Of a DNA stretch of 64,000 bases, positions 30,179 through 39,325 are shown piece by piece. The stretch is from contig NZ_CP035807.1 in the NCBI RefSeq assembly GCF_008329945.1, positions 186,001 to 250,000 on the forward strand, given 5' to 3'. Position 1 is the first letter of the stretch. Every line of letters starts with the position of its first letter. The position numbers and the translations under genes were made by a program. The stretch is from Thiospirochaeta perfilievii (lineage in GTDB: Bacteria > Spirochaetota > Spirochaetia > DSM-2461). The notes under the pieces are model-generated. The model worked only from the letters and a program-made list of their open reading frames with translations, was not told the origin of the DNA and did not search any database.

Positions 30179-30568
30179 ATGAATAAAAGTCCTGTGGATG
30201 ATTTTAATGATAGAATGAAAGATTATAAAGTAGAAGATGTAGAATCAACAGTAAAAAGTAGTGAGGAGAAATTTAAAAATCTTAATGATTTTATCCCAAA
30301 ACCTCTACTTGATCTTTGGGATGATATTAAAGCCCTGATATCCTTATTAAATGATTATTCCCATAAAAGATACACGGATATATCTATTAAGGTGATTATT
30401 GCAATTGGAGCTGGTATAACCTACTTTGTATCACCAATAGATGTAATTCCAGATACTCTACCTGTTATTGGTTACTTGGACGATGCAATAATTATCAAAC
30501 TTGTTTTGGATCTTATATCAGTGGATTTTAATAAATACAAATTATGGAGAAGGAATAAAGATGTCTAA
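30179..30568 (+). CDS. YkvA/DUF1232 membrane protein, copy 2
   Basis: 129 residues with the same order as copy 1: DDFNDRMKDYKVEDVESTVK, PKPLLDLWDDIKALISLL, then YFVSPIDVIPDTLPVIGYLD. A tandem duplication in which the charged N-terminal part has diverged. Preceded by TTTGGAG. Confidence 0.8.
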   Translation: MNKSPVDDFNDRMKDYKVEDVESTVKSSEEKFKNLNDFIPKPLLDLWDDIKALISLLNDYSHKRYTDISIKVIIAIGAGITYFVSPIDVIPDTLPVIGYLDDAIIIKLVLDLISVDFNKYKLWRRNKDV

Positions 30569-30747
30569 AACCTAATCATTTTTAAATGTTGTAGGCACTT
30601 GGCATCTACTTTAGCTTTTTCAAAAAAAGTTAATTCTTCCCACTTAGTTTTTTTACCATCTGAAACTTCTTTTATATAAAGATTCCTATAACTTTTAAGC
30701 ATTTTTACTTTATCTTTTGGCCTTTGTGGTATAAATCCATTTAACAT
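30565..30747 (-). CDS. 60-residue protein with GKKTKWEEL motif, copy 2
   Basis: Small charged protein: SYRNLYIKEVSDGKKTKWEE, then LTFFEKAKVDAKCLQHLKM. Paralogue of the 42-residue protein at 27377. It follows the WYL regulator gene by 11 bp and converges on the YkvA pair (four-base overlap of stops). Confidence 0.65.
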   Translation of the reverse strand: MLNGFIPQRPKDKVKMLKSYRNLYIKEVSDGKKTKWEELTFFEKAKVDAKCLQHLKMIRF

Positions 30748-30758
30748 AAAAACTCCTT

Positions 30759-31643
30759 TTATTTTGTTAAATAGAGTGATAATTCATTATCAATACTCTC
30801 TTTTAATAATAAAGGTTCAATAACTTCTAATCGTGGAATCCAGTATTTAACCAATGCCTGTATCTCGTCTATAAAAGAGACATTTAAGATAACAGTTAAA
30901 GATCCATCTTCTTCTTTGATAACTTCTACTTGTCCTGGAAGTATAATCCTTTCTAAAAAATACTCACAAAATTCTGGTACTACTCTTAATTTTACAGTTG
31001 TATCTTCATTATTTCCCATCCATATGGAATCACTATTTTCAATTATTTCTAAAATAGAATTATCAGGAATAAATGTAGTTCCTAACTGATTTATTTTAAA
31101 TATTTTTATCAGTCTGAAGGTTTTAAGTTTACCCTCATCCACACAACATACATACCATAATCCACTAATATTAAATAACTTATATGGTTCTACAGTATAT
31201 CTTTTATCGTTGTAACTAATTCGAATATGATTATGTTTTTCAATTGCTTCGGAAATTATATTAAACTCATGTCTTTTATCTTTAGTGCTTTCTTTGAATG
31301 GGGATTTAATTAAAAATGAGTCTTTGAACTTGTGTTCTAGTATATCCTGGATAAAATAGTCATCTATATCTGGGAAGATTTCTGAAACACCGGATAATAC
31401 AGCAAAGTTTTTAAGGTCGCTCATTGTAAGTATTCCTTGATATCTTCTATCCATCCAGTAGTTACCCTTCCCATCATCTTCAATGCCAAATATTGACAAT
31501 CTTTTATTTAGGTCTGTCTGGATAGTTTTTGTACTAACATTAAATTCATCTGCCAATGCACGAACATTAACACTGGTATTACTGTTTAACTGATACAGTA
31601 TATTTGCTATTCTTTCTGCTAGTTTTACTTCATTTTCGCTCAT
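30759..31643 (-). CDS. WYL-domain transcriptional regulator
   Basis: 294 residues: winged HTH (ADEFNVSTKTIQTDLNKRLS), WYL core (IRISYNDKRYTVEPYKLFNI, SGLWYVCC) and WCX-like end. Likely ligand-dependent regulator of a neighbouring gene; unlike the other WYL regulator it has no matching dyad near its start. The dynamin-like operon begins 4.6 kb upstream on the same strand, so a link is unproven. Confidence 0.85.
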   Translation of the reverse strand: MSENEVKLAERIANILYQLNSNTSVNVRALADEFNVSTKTIQTDLNKRLSIFGIEDDGKGNYWMDRRYQGILTMSDLKNFAVLSGVSEIFPDIDDYFIQDILEHKFKDSFLIKSPFKESTKDKRHEFNIISEAIEKHNHIRISYNDKRYTVEPYKLFNISGLWYVCCVDEGKLKTFRLIKIFKINQLGTTFIPDNSILEIIENSDSIWMGNNEDTTVKLRVVPEFCEYFLERIILPGQVEVIKEEDGSLTVILNVSFIDEIQALVKYWIPRLEVIEPLLLKESIDNELSLYLTK

Positions 31644-31926
31644 AATTAATACTAATCCATTTAGAATATATTTAAAAACATTTTATATATAAAAATTTGA
31701 AACGAAATATTTTTGATAATGATATTTCTGTTATGTTATGGAATTAAAAAAAATAATCACAAGAATTAAAGGACTATTGTGATAAATAGCACTAGAAGCC
31801 ATTTTTTGTTTTTAAATATTTAACCCGTATTATTAGGTCATTGGCTTGATATGTTCCAGAAGTCACTGGGTAGATATGATATTGCTGAAATCTACCCAGA
31901 ACTTCGAAAATGTCGAGAGTGTTATA
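31644..31926. other. Gap before the WYL gene with no clear gene
   Basis: A/T-rich. A plus-strand stretch at about 31850-31950 reads MFQKSLGRYDIAEIYPELRK and stops; it looks like a gene fragment, but I cannot place it. Confidence 0.4.
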
Positions 31927-32552
31927 TTACTTATATAAAAAAATTATACTAATACCAATTGTATTAATTAAAACGAGTATAAAACTAATAATAGATATGA
32001 TATTGTTTTTTGTTATGAATCTATAAATTATTTTATCTTTTGTATCAATACGATCCATTAGCTCATTAATATAAACTCTAAATTTATCGAGTTCTTCTTC
32101 AGACTTGGTATTATATGACTTAATGTCATTAACAATTTCTGATATTAAATTATTATTTTCATCTGATGAAGTTATAAACTTATCGACTTCTGTAATTAAG
32201 CTTTGAATTTTATTAACATTATAATTGTAACTAATTAAAGTTTTATTAAGGGTTTCAGATATTTTTTTATTATTGATATCAATATCAGATGCTAACTTCG
32301 AAACATCATCAATCGAGGTTTTTAGAACTTTATTACTTTCCGAAATGATTTGTTGAGTATTTTCTTTAAAATCTCCATCAAAAAAGATGAAATTGTATCA
32401 TCTAACCCCTCTATCTTTTGTTTAAGAGGTTTAATAAGACTAGCTTCAATATCTTTAAGTCCAATACTTTCAATTAATATATCATGAAACATATTTTTAA
32501 CATTCTGATTTAAACCTTCAAGAACATTATCATCTTGTTCATTTTCTTTCAT
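31927..32552 (-). CDS. Coiled-coil protein with C-terminal membrane anchor (frameshifted)
   Basis: About 208 residues once one base is added to the six-base run at 32380-32385; otherwise it ends after 76 residues. Long acidic coiled coil (NKKISETLNKTLISYNYNVN, SEIVNDIKSYNTKSEEELDK) and a C-terminal hydrophobic helix NIISIISFILVLINTIGISI. It overlaps the upstream GTPase by 14 bp, so the three are likely one operon. It could tether the GTPases to the inner membrane. Confidence 0.65.
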
Positions 32553-34302
32553 TTTTATTCTCCATATTAACCAATCTCATGTTTAGTAAATCCTTCAGAG
32601 CGTTACTCATTAAATAACAATGTGTTAGATTTTTTAATCTTCTATTAACTGATATATTTGGTTTATTAATAATTTGTATTTTTTTATTCCAAACTTTTAT
32701 ATACTCTTCTTTTAGAATATGTGGATAATCTGTAAGTTGTTCAATTTCAATTTCAAGAATACGATAATTATTAAATATCACTTCATAATCATCTTTAATT
32801 TTAGTTGCTCTATTTACTAAATAATGTATGTTATGTAATTTCTTTGAATGATCAAATTTTTTATCTATATTTATTGGCACGGAATTAATATATTCATCAA
32901 AGTCTTTGCTAAGTAATTTTTGTAGACTTTGTGCGTCTCTATTTAGAATTGTAAATTTACTTTCATTATTAATTAATTTAATCTTATTATTAATAATATT
33001 ATTATAAATAGAATCGTATTTGGAATTGTGTTTATTCAGAAAATTCTTTATATCTAAATCTAAAGAGAATAATTTTATCTCATTATGTGATTCATACTCT
33101 TGCAATGATTTTCTTAACTTATTTGTAAGTTCCGTATAATCAAAAAAACTAATAATTATTTCATCTATAGTTTCATTTATAATTAATTTATTTATTTTTT
33201 TATCTTTATGGTTAAGATTTTTGAAATTATTCCAGTTAATGTTTGATAAGTATTTGATTCCTTTATCATCAGCTATTTCACTGACTTTTTGTTTATATAA
33301 TTTAATATGATTTCTAATTTTTTCATTATCATTATTAAAGTTGTCTATTTTATTTTTTTGATTTTTTATTATTTCATTTAAATTATCTATTCTCGATTTG
33401 AGTTTATTTAATTCAAATAAGTACTTGTCTCTCTGTCTTTTTTTAGATATCGGAGTACTAAAGATCCGCATAACTTTGGACATTGATGGTTCAATATTGT
33501 CCATCCAACTGACTATCTTATCTACCGATCGAATTCTTTCATCATCAATATTTTCATAGTCTACTTCTTTAAAAGAACAGGAGATGACAGGAGGTATGAT
33601 ATCTAATTTTAATTCTTTTCTAATTGTAGATGTCCAGTTTTCACCTGTATCATTAGCTAATTCTGTTGCAAATGTTACCAGAAGTAAACTATTTTGAGGC
33701 GAAACTTCTATCCTTTCTTTCATTTTATATTCGAAAGAACCTTTATATCCACCAAAATCACTAATTGCATTACCTGGAGCGACAAATACTACAATATCAG
33801 CAGTATTTACGAATTTTTCAGCTGCCCGTTGTGCAATAATAGCTTCAACTTCATCACGATTAGAACTGTAACCAGGTATATCAATGAATACAAGATCCTT
33901 CCTTCTCCACTTACCAGGTAATTCTATTTCTATATAACTATCATTTGATTCAACAAAATGTTTTTGTGAATCTCTTAAGTGTGCTATTTGACTCGTTAGA
34001 CTTTCTAATTCAACTGAATTAATTTCAACAATTTTTCCATCTCTAGTCTTTGGAATATATCTAATTGGAACAGGAGTTGCACTATTACACTCTTTTTCAT
34101 TACCTCTTAATGCTTTTATAACAGAATCAATTGTATAAAAATCTTCATCTAAGATTAAATGAACAAGTGCAGTAGTTTTTCCAGACTGAGCTTTACCTAT
34201 AGTTGCTATAACTAATTGATTGTCTATGTTCGTTGTAGTTATATTATCAAATGTCTTAGCTGCATTTAAAGCCCAACTCCAATGGTCAAAAGATTTCTTC
34301 AT
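32539..34302 (-). CDS. Dynamin-like GTPase B
   Basis: 587 residues. G1 is IGKAQSGKTT (about residue 37), G3 is VFIDIPGYSS (about 140), and the switch region contains CNSATPVPIRY. Beyond residue 290 lies a long stalk-like coiled coil (NKLKSRIDNLNEIIKNQKNK). No transmembrane helix is evident. Bacterial dynamin-like proteins often come in pairs and remodel membranes; LeoABC/Eleos members act in phage defence. Confidence 0.75.
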   Translation of the reverse strand: MKKSFDHWSWALNAAKTFDNITTTNIDNQLVIATIGKAQSGKTTALVHLILDEDFYTIDSVIKALRGNEKECNSATPVPIRYIPKTRDGKIVEINSVELESLTSQIAHLRDSQKHFVESNDSYIEIELPGKWRRKDLVFIDIPGYSSNRDEVEAIIAQRAAEKFVNTADIVVFVAPGNAISDFGGYKGSFEYKMKERIEVSPQNSLLLVTFATELANDTGENWTSTIRKELKLDIIPPVISCSFKEVDYENIDDERIRSVDKIVSWMDNIEPSMSKVMRIFSTPISKKRQRDKYLFELNKLKSRIDNLNEIIKNQKNKIDNFNNDNEKIRNHIKLYKQKVSEIADDKGIKYLSNINWNNFKNLNHKDKKINKLIINETIDEIIISFFDYTELTNKLRKSLQEYESHNEIKLFSLDLDIKNFLNKHNSKYDSIYNNIINNKIKLINNESKFTILNRDAQSLQKLLSKDFDEYINSVPINIDKKFDHSKKLHNIHYLVNRATKIKDDYEVIFNNYRILEIEIEQLTDYPHILKEEYIKVWNKKIQIINKPNISVNRRLKNLTHCYLMSNALKDLLNMRLVNMENKNERK

Positions 34303-34314
34303 TTATTATATTAA

Positions 34315-36291
34315 CTATAAACTGTAAGACAAAAATTGCTTATGTGCTTCTTTTAACTCAGCTGATGTCTCTAATAATGTAATTATACTTGAGTTCTTAG
34401 CTGTTACACCGAACCTATTTTTTAGATCAATTTCTAAACAATACCATACTTTTTCACCTAAATCTTCCAAATCTTTAGTAAACTGTATAATGGAATTTTC
34501 TGCTATGTACTCTAAGTATGATTTAAAATGAGAATGTAGACTATTGTCTAGTTCTCTTTGTCCTACACGATACGATGAGATTAAAGAATGTGAAGCCATA
34601 AGTAAAACCGCACCTCCTATTACTCCAGCTAAGACACTAGCAGAAATACCAGCGAAACCAGCACCTGCTAATTCAGCTGTAGTAGCAGCAGCACCACCAG
34701 CACCAAATAATATTTTAGTCACATTTCCAGCCCCTTCACCTATGGGGGTTAAATTAAATAATGCTTCTCCTAAGGAGACTGTTTCTTTTTGTTCTTTTGA
34801 TTTTTTATCTTTCGATTCTATTTCTACTTTAAAGTTATTTAAAATTGTTTTGGTATTTTTTAGTTTATCTGAAATGGATTCCGTCATTTCATTTACAGAT
34901 TTACTTTTACCAGCAGGGATTTTTTTATCAAAGTCATCAGATAAAGAATTTATAAATATCCCAGCTATAAAAGTTTGTAATACACTCGCACTATCAAAAT
35001 TATTATCAGTTAATTCAGAATTCTCTAATTGATTGACAAGTACTTGTAAGGTTTCTTCATAAATAATATTCAAAAAATCAGCATCTAAAAAAGATTTTTT
35101 TAATTTTATAGCTAAATCACGAAGTTTTTTTCCTTCAGGTGTGTTTTTTGAAAAAAATAAATCGATTTGATTTTTTGCTCCACCGGTTATATTTTTAGAA
35201 ATTTCATCATCTAGAGTTTCAATTAAATCATCTCTCAATTTGTATATAGACTTTGAAAATGTTTTAATCATATGTTTCGATAAATATGAGAATTGTTGAT
35301 TATATTGCTTCTCTAAATGACCAATAACTTCTAACTGCGTATGAGAAGTATTTTCAATTTTTATTTCTGATATAGCTTTATCTATTTTTCTAATCACAGT
35401 TCGGGTATCTTTAGCAATCTTTTTCATTCCAGGAAACATTATTGCAGATTTAGTCATCTTCTCTACAGCCCAAACAAATAAGTCATCATGAGAATGATCT
35501 CCTTTATTACTTTCTAAATCATTAGAAATCATAAAAATCTCTGAACCGTAATCTTCTAATTTAGCATAAAAGTCAGATTTTTTATCATCAGATAAAACAT
35601 CAACAAAAGTGCCTACAAATGCTGTTTTAGAATTAGGGACTTTATATTCTGAACGCCAGTTATCAATAGTATTAAGCCCTATTTGCGCTGCTCTCGAATG
35701 TGTTGTAGCTATGATAACAACATCACTATTAGCAATTGCTACCTCTATAGAACTATTGAAACTAGCACTTTCTTGTATTCCAGGCAATACAACAACTGGA
35801 GACATCTGTTCTAACTTCTTTGAACCATAAATATTCCATATAGCAAAAAGATCATATTTATTATTATTGATTACTCGTTCCCGAGCTTCATCATAACTTA
35901 AAGATTCTTCAATAATATGCCCTTTATTTGATGAAAATATTTTAACTAGTTCCTCACTTTTAGAGGCTACATTCTTTAATAATATAGGAATATGTTCGCA
36001 ACTACCCCTACCAGAGACTAATTCAGCTTCTTTTGGAATCTCAAACATGATATTAGCTAAAGTACTTTTACCAACCCCTTGTAACCCTGCAATTGTACAA
36101 ACAGAATCCTCAGTAAACATTGAAGCAAACTGATATGATAAATGTATTTGTTGTAAATCTTCACGTATATCATCTGCATCTTCAATAGGGAGATCGGATG
36201 AAGCTAAGGCTTTGTGTAGTTTTTGTATACCTTTTCCTAAAGGTCTAATATAGTTAAATGCTTGCTCTCTAGATATTATTTGTTTTTCCAT
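34315..36291 (-). CDS. Dynamin-like GTPase A with hydrophobic membrane segment
   Basis: 658 residues. G1 is GLQGVGKST (about 70), G3 appears as VLPGIQESAS (no aspartate, so altered), and AFVGTFVDVL may be the G4 region. Residues about 565-600 form an Ala/Gly-rich hydrophobic hairpin (AGFAGISASVLAGVIGGAVL) like the membrane paddle of bacterial dynamins. It heads a three-gene operon with GTPase B (12-bp gap) and a membrane-anchored coiled coil. An Eleos-like antiphage role is an analogy. Confidence 0.75.
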   Translation of the reverse strand: MEKQIISREQAFNYIRPLGKGIQKLHKALASSDLPIEDADDIREDLQQIHLSYQFASMFTEDSVCTIAGLQGVGKSTLANIMFEIPKEAELVSGRGSCEHIPILLKNVASKSEELVKIFSSNKGHIIEESLSYDEARERVINNNKYDLFAIWNIYGSKKLEQMSPVVVLPGIQESASFNSSIEVAIANSDVVIIATTHSRAAQIGLNTIDNWRSEYKVPNSKTAFVGTFVDVLSDDKKSDFYAKLEDYGSEIFMISNDLESNKGDHSHDDLFVWAVEKMTKSAIMFPGMKKIAKDTRTVIRKIDKAISEIKIENTSHTQLEVIGHLEKQYNQQFSYLSKHMIKTFSKSIYKLRDDLIETLDDEISKNITGGAKNQIDLFFSKNTPEGKKLRDLAIKLKKSFLDADFLNIIYEETLQVLVNQLENSELTDNNFDSASVLQTFIAGIFINSLSDDFDKKIPAGKSKSVNEMTESISDKLKNTKTILNNFKVEIESKDKKSKEQKETVSLGEALFNLTPIGEGAGNVTKILFGAGGAAATTAELAGAGFAGISASVLAGVIGGAVLLMASHSLISSYRVGQRELDNSLHSHFKSYLEYIAENSIIQFTKDLEDLGEKVWYCLEIDLKNRFGVTAKNSSIITLLETSAELKEAHKQFLSYSL

Positions 36292-36456
36292 AAAAAATCC
36301 TATTTATACTTATTTTTTAATTATTCTTATATTATATGTTTATTGGATATTTTAATACATTTTTTATATAATTTACAATCATAATCAAATAAAATTGTCT
36401 TAGTCAAACTCCTTTAAGTTATACTGTTGAAAATTGAAGTGATTTATAATAAAAAA

Positions 36457-36574
36457 TAAAGCGAAGCTTTAAACCTTGGATTAGGGATACGTAGGGTTGC
36501 TACGCAAAACCAAAGGTTCGAAGGGAAGCGGAGCCCGGAAAAGCCCGACCGGGTTTACCCGGGAATCCCCAAAC
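36457..36574. repeat. Imperfect palindromic repeat family B, copy 2
   Basis: AATAAAGCGAAGCTTTAAAC, then TTAGGGATACGTAGGGTTGC, and a right end GGGAATCCCCAAAC complementary to the left. It lies 16 bp beyond the stop of the DUF6573-like gene, in the same relation to a minus-strand gene as copy 1. Confidence 0.6.
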
Positions 36575-36590
36575 TTCACTTCTAACAATA

Positions 36591-36980
36591 CTAATCCTCA
36601 TGAGGAAACATAATTGTCAACACAGGATCAACAGTATCCCCAGGACCAATAACAGCTTTAATCTTAACTGTCATTGATCCATCTTTACTGGCAAATACTA
36701 CATTTATAAAGACTGTATCACTTTTAGCACTCTTACTTGCATAATGTAAATGCATTAAGATATCCCAGATCCTCCCGGAACTGCTCTGACCCTGGTTTTT
36801 ACTCCATTGATCAGGTTCAATCCAACTATTATATAAAGTATCAGTAACAGCTACTGGTACTTTAAATCCTGCTTCTTTTGCAATATCTGATATATCTATT
36901 AGAACCCCATCAGCTATAGCCATTGCTCTTGTATATGAAAATATATTATTTCCAAAGAACTCTCTTAAATCATCACTCAT
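36591..36980 (-). CDS. DUF6573-like protein
   Basis: About 129 residues from ATG at 36980 (a longer frame is less likely). Pattern: FSYTRAMAIADGVLIDISDI, AGFKVPVAVTDTLYNSW, DILMHLHYASKSA, PVLTIMFPHED. These proteins are commonly encoded with ArdC on plasmids and integrative elements, as here. Function unknown. Confidence 0.8.
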   Translation of the reverse strand: MSDDLREFFGNNIFSYTRAMAIADGVLIDISDIAKEAGFKVPVAVTDTLYNSWIEPDQWSKNQGQSSSGRIWDILMHLHYASKSAKSDTVFINVVFASKDGSMTVKIKAVIGPGDTVDPVLTIMFPHED

Positions 36981-37164
36981 CTTTCCCCCCGGAACCATCT
37001 ACAATTTCTAACCGTTTAATCTCTTTATCAACCTTAATTGCTAAATTATAAGTTTTAGACTCTTTCCCTTCCTGATAACTCCAATACTTTCTGTTAGTTA
37101 TCTGATTAAGAACTTCCAGGCAATCTTTGAATAAATCTATTGAATCTTTATTAATATCACTCAT
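36973..37164 (-). CDS. 63-residue hypothetical protein
   Basis: From ATG at 37164: MSDINKDSIDLFKDCLEVLN, then NRKYWSYQEGKESKTYNLAI. A diverged second copy lies at 57113-57278, so this is a mobile family. Overlaps the DUF6573 gene start by eight bases. No known domain. Confidence 0.6.
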   Translation of the reverse strand: MSDINKDSIDLFKDCLEVLNQITNRKYWSYQEGKESKTYNLAIKVDKEIKRLEIVDGSGGKDE

Positions 37165-37225
37165 TTTAATTTCCCTTATTTGTAACATAGATAAATCCCT
37201 GGGCTTAATTGCCCAGGAACATCTT

Positions 37226-37444
37226 TTATTCTTTTGGTATAGCTGATAACCCTTCATCCAAAACATCCATAGCCTTCTGTACCACATTCTTTAAGTGCTC
37301 GTTTTCAACTAAGACATCCTTGTTAATATCCTCTACCCTTAATTTCTCCAGCCAATTTACATACTCTGCAAAACTAGCTCCTTCAACATCCTTGTCTGTT
37401 TCAGCCTTAAATTGCATTCGTAATTTGTATTGTCTTATATCCAT
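37226..37444 (-). CDS. Small hypothetical protein
   Basis: About 72 residues: MDIRQYKLRMQFKAETDKDV..., ending ENEHLKNVVQKAMDVLDEGL. Start at 37444 preferred for a GGGGGAT ribosome site. It follows ardC directly in the operon. Not recognised. Confidence 0.55.
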   Translation of the reverse strand: MDIRQYKLRMQFKAETDKDVEGASFAEYVNWLEKLRVEDINKDVLVENEHLKNVVQKAMDVLDEGLSAIPKE

Positions 37445-37455
37445 TACATCCCCCA

Positions 37456-38361
37456 CTACGAAGCTGTTTTAATGGATTCTGGTTTTACATCAGAATGATC
37501 CATTACAAACTTATAGGCTTTCTCTGCTTTAGATGTGGCAGTAGTAAATAACCTGCTGTTTTCAGATATCTTCTTATACCAGGAATCAATATAGGCTGAA
37601 TTATTATCAACAACTTCATTAATTATCCCGGCCTCATAGGATAGATAAGCACTACCTATCTCAGCTATTAACTCTTCAACAGCCCGGAACTCAATTGAAT
37701 CCTCATTTGTTAATCTATCTAACCTAGACTTGTGCCCTGTTGAATGAATCAGTTCATGGAACCATGTAGAGTAAAATTCTTCTACTGTTTCAAATTGGCC
37801 TTTAGGTGGAAGTTTAATAACATCAAACATTCTGTAGTAAGCAGGATTGCTGAAAACATTAATCTGGATATCAGGCATCTCTTTGTAATTCCTTAAAAGA
37901 TTTTCAGCCCTCTCAAGTGGAGAGAATTCCTTCTGTTCAATCTCCTTAGATTGTAACAACTCGATTTCTTTTTTAGATAACTTAATATCTTCACACTGAT
38001 CAAGGTTAAATACAGTAAAATACCGGAGTACAAACCGGGACTTCTTTTTATCTTTCTCCTTATCTTCTTCATCAACCTTAGCATCAATCATTTTAAAGAA
38101 GACAACTGGAAACCCCTTCTCGCGTTTCTTAATGTAGCCACCTCTCTCCTCAGCTTGTTTGTATGTCAGGAAGAACGGATTTTCGGTGTACTTCATTGCA
38201 AGGCAACTTAATATTATTTGATTTATACCGCTGTAGACTTTACCAGTTGTTAGACTAATTGGAGGAAGTCCCTGTTTTGATTTCCATAATTTCTTCCATG
38301 GAACGACACCTTCTTTTAATTTATCTAGGATTATTTTATTAAGCATATCGTAAACACTCAT
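37456..38361 (-). CDS. ArdC-like antirestriction protein with zincin domain
   Basis: 301 residues: N-terminal ssDNA-binding domain (VPWKKLWKSKQGLPPISLTT, GINQIILSCLAMKY) and C-terminal metallopeptidase motif WFHELIHSTGHKSRLDR (HExxH). ArdC protects incoming single-stranded DNA from restriction during transfer. Its presence fits a plasmid or conjugative element. Overlaps parB by four bases. Confidence 0.9.
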   Translation of the reverse strand: MSVYDMLNKIILDKLKEGVVPWKKLWKSKQGLPPISLTTGKVYSGINQIILSCLAMKYTENPFFLTYKQAEERGGYIKKREKGFPVVFFKMIDAKVDEEDKEKDKKKSRFVLRYFTVFNLDQCEDIKLSKKEIELLQSKEIEQKEFSPLERAENLLRNYKEMPDIQINVFSNPAYYRMFDVIKLPPKGQFETVEEFYSTWFHELIHSTGHKSRLDRLTNEDSIEFRAVEELIAEIGSAYLSYEAGIINEVVDNNSAYIDSWYKKISENSRLFTTATSKAEKAYKFVMDHSDVKPESIKTAS

Positions 38362-39254
38362 AGCACTTTACCTCCATCCATTAGACTTTGTGCATACTCT
38401 TTTAGTAGTGATCCCTCTGGTAAGATTTCACTAACAGCTAAGAGCCTCTCCTTAAATGGAAAGAAATTACCCATTTCAACATCTAAATCTTCACCCCATT
38501 GATCAAGCTTTTTCTGGATAACAGATGCCTCTATCTCAACATAGTCCGTACTATTGTTAGATTTAGAATTACCTTTCCCCCTACCCGGAACCTTAAAATC
38601 ATCCTTAACTTTATTGGCTATTCGGGGCTTTTCATTAGACTTATCTGAGTGTTGTTTCTCCTTATTCAGTAAGGACTTATATGCACCGTTAATCGTTAAC
38701 ATCCCGGAACAAACAGACTCCTTAGTCTTATCTGAACCTCTAGTAATTACAGTGATATATTTCTGGGCAGTCCCGACTGATACTGATAAGATCTCAGCTA
38801 ACTCATTTTTCTTTCTACCGGTCTTCTTTACACCGTGACCAACGTTGTTCACATAGGTTTCTGAAAACATGAACCTATCAGCGTCTGTTAAGTTTCTTCT
38901 TTTAAATTGAAGACCGTAGGCATAGACAAGTGCAGCATCAACATCTGGAAATGATTCATATATAACCACTACTTCTTTTAGACCAGCATTTTTTGCTGCT
39001 TCACATCTGGTATGACCATCGATTAAAACATTGGTCTCCTTCCAGATAATTACTGGTTGTGAAACATCAAACCCATTAGTTACCATATCTTCAGTAATGG
39101 ATTTTAATGTCTCAGGATTAATTGGAAACAAGTCAACAAACGGTGTACCTGTTTTAATTTCTTCTAAACTTATTGTCTCGTACCCATTATTTTTTAATTT
39201 AATAGGCTTGAAAGACGGTTTTATCTTTTCTTTTAAGATTGATATAGCATTCAT
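38358..39254 (-). CDS. ParB/Spo0J-family nuclease or partition protein
   Basis: 298 residues: ParB N-terminal fold (LIDGHTRCEAAKNAGLKEVV, AYGLQFKRRNLTDADRF) and an HTH (LAEILSVSVGTAQKYITVIT). Plasmid partition or phage-type ParB nuclease; no ParA is nearby, so a non-partition role is possible. It overlaps ardC by four bases. Confidence 0.85.
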   Translation of the reverse strand: MNAISILKEKIKPSFKPIKLKNNGYETISLEEIKTGTPFVDLFPINPETLKSITEDMVTNGFDVSQPVIIWKETNVLIDGHTRCEAAKNAGLKEVVVIYESFPDVDAALVYAYGLQFKRRNLTDADRFMFSETYVNNVGHGVKKTGRKKNELAEILSVSVGTAQKYITVITRGSDKTKESVCSGMLTINGAYKSLLNKEKQHSDKSNEKPRIANKVKDDFKVPGRGKGNSKSNNSTDYVEIEASVIQKKLDQWGEDLDVEMGNFFPFKERLLAVSEILPEGSLLKEYAQSLMDGGKVL

Positions 39255-39325
39255 ATCATCCTCCTGTTTGAGATTTTTTATTTTTATGTATTTGATTTCT
39301 ATTGGGTAAGAACTACCCGGAACTA

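Noticed and set aside
34544-35032. 162-codon plus-strand frame across the dynamin-like gene
   Set aside because: Low-complexity mirror of the Ala/Gly-rich membrane segment on the minus strand; no independent support.
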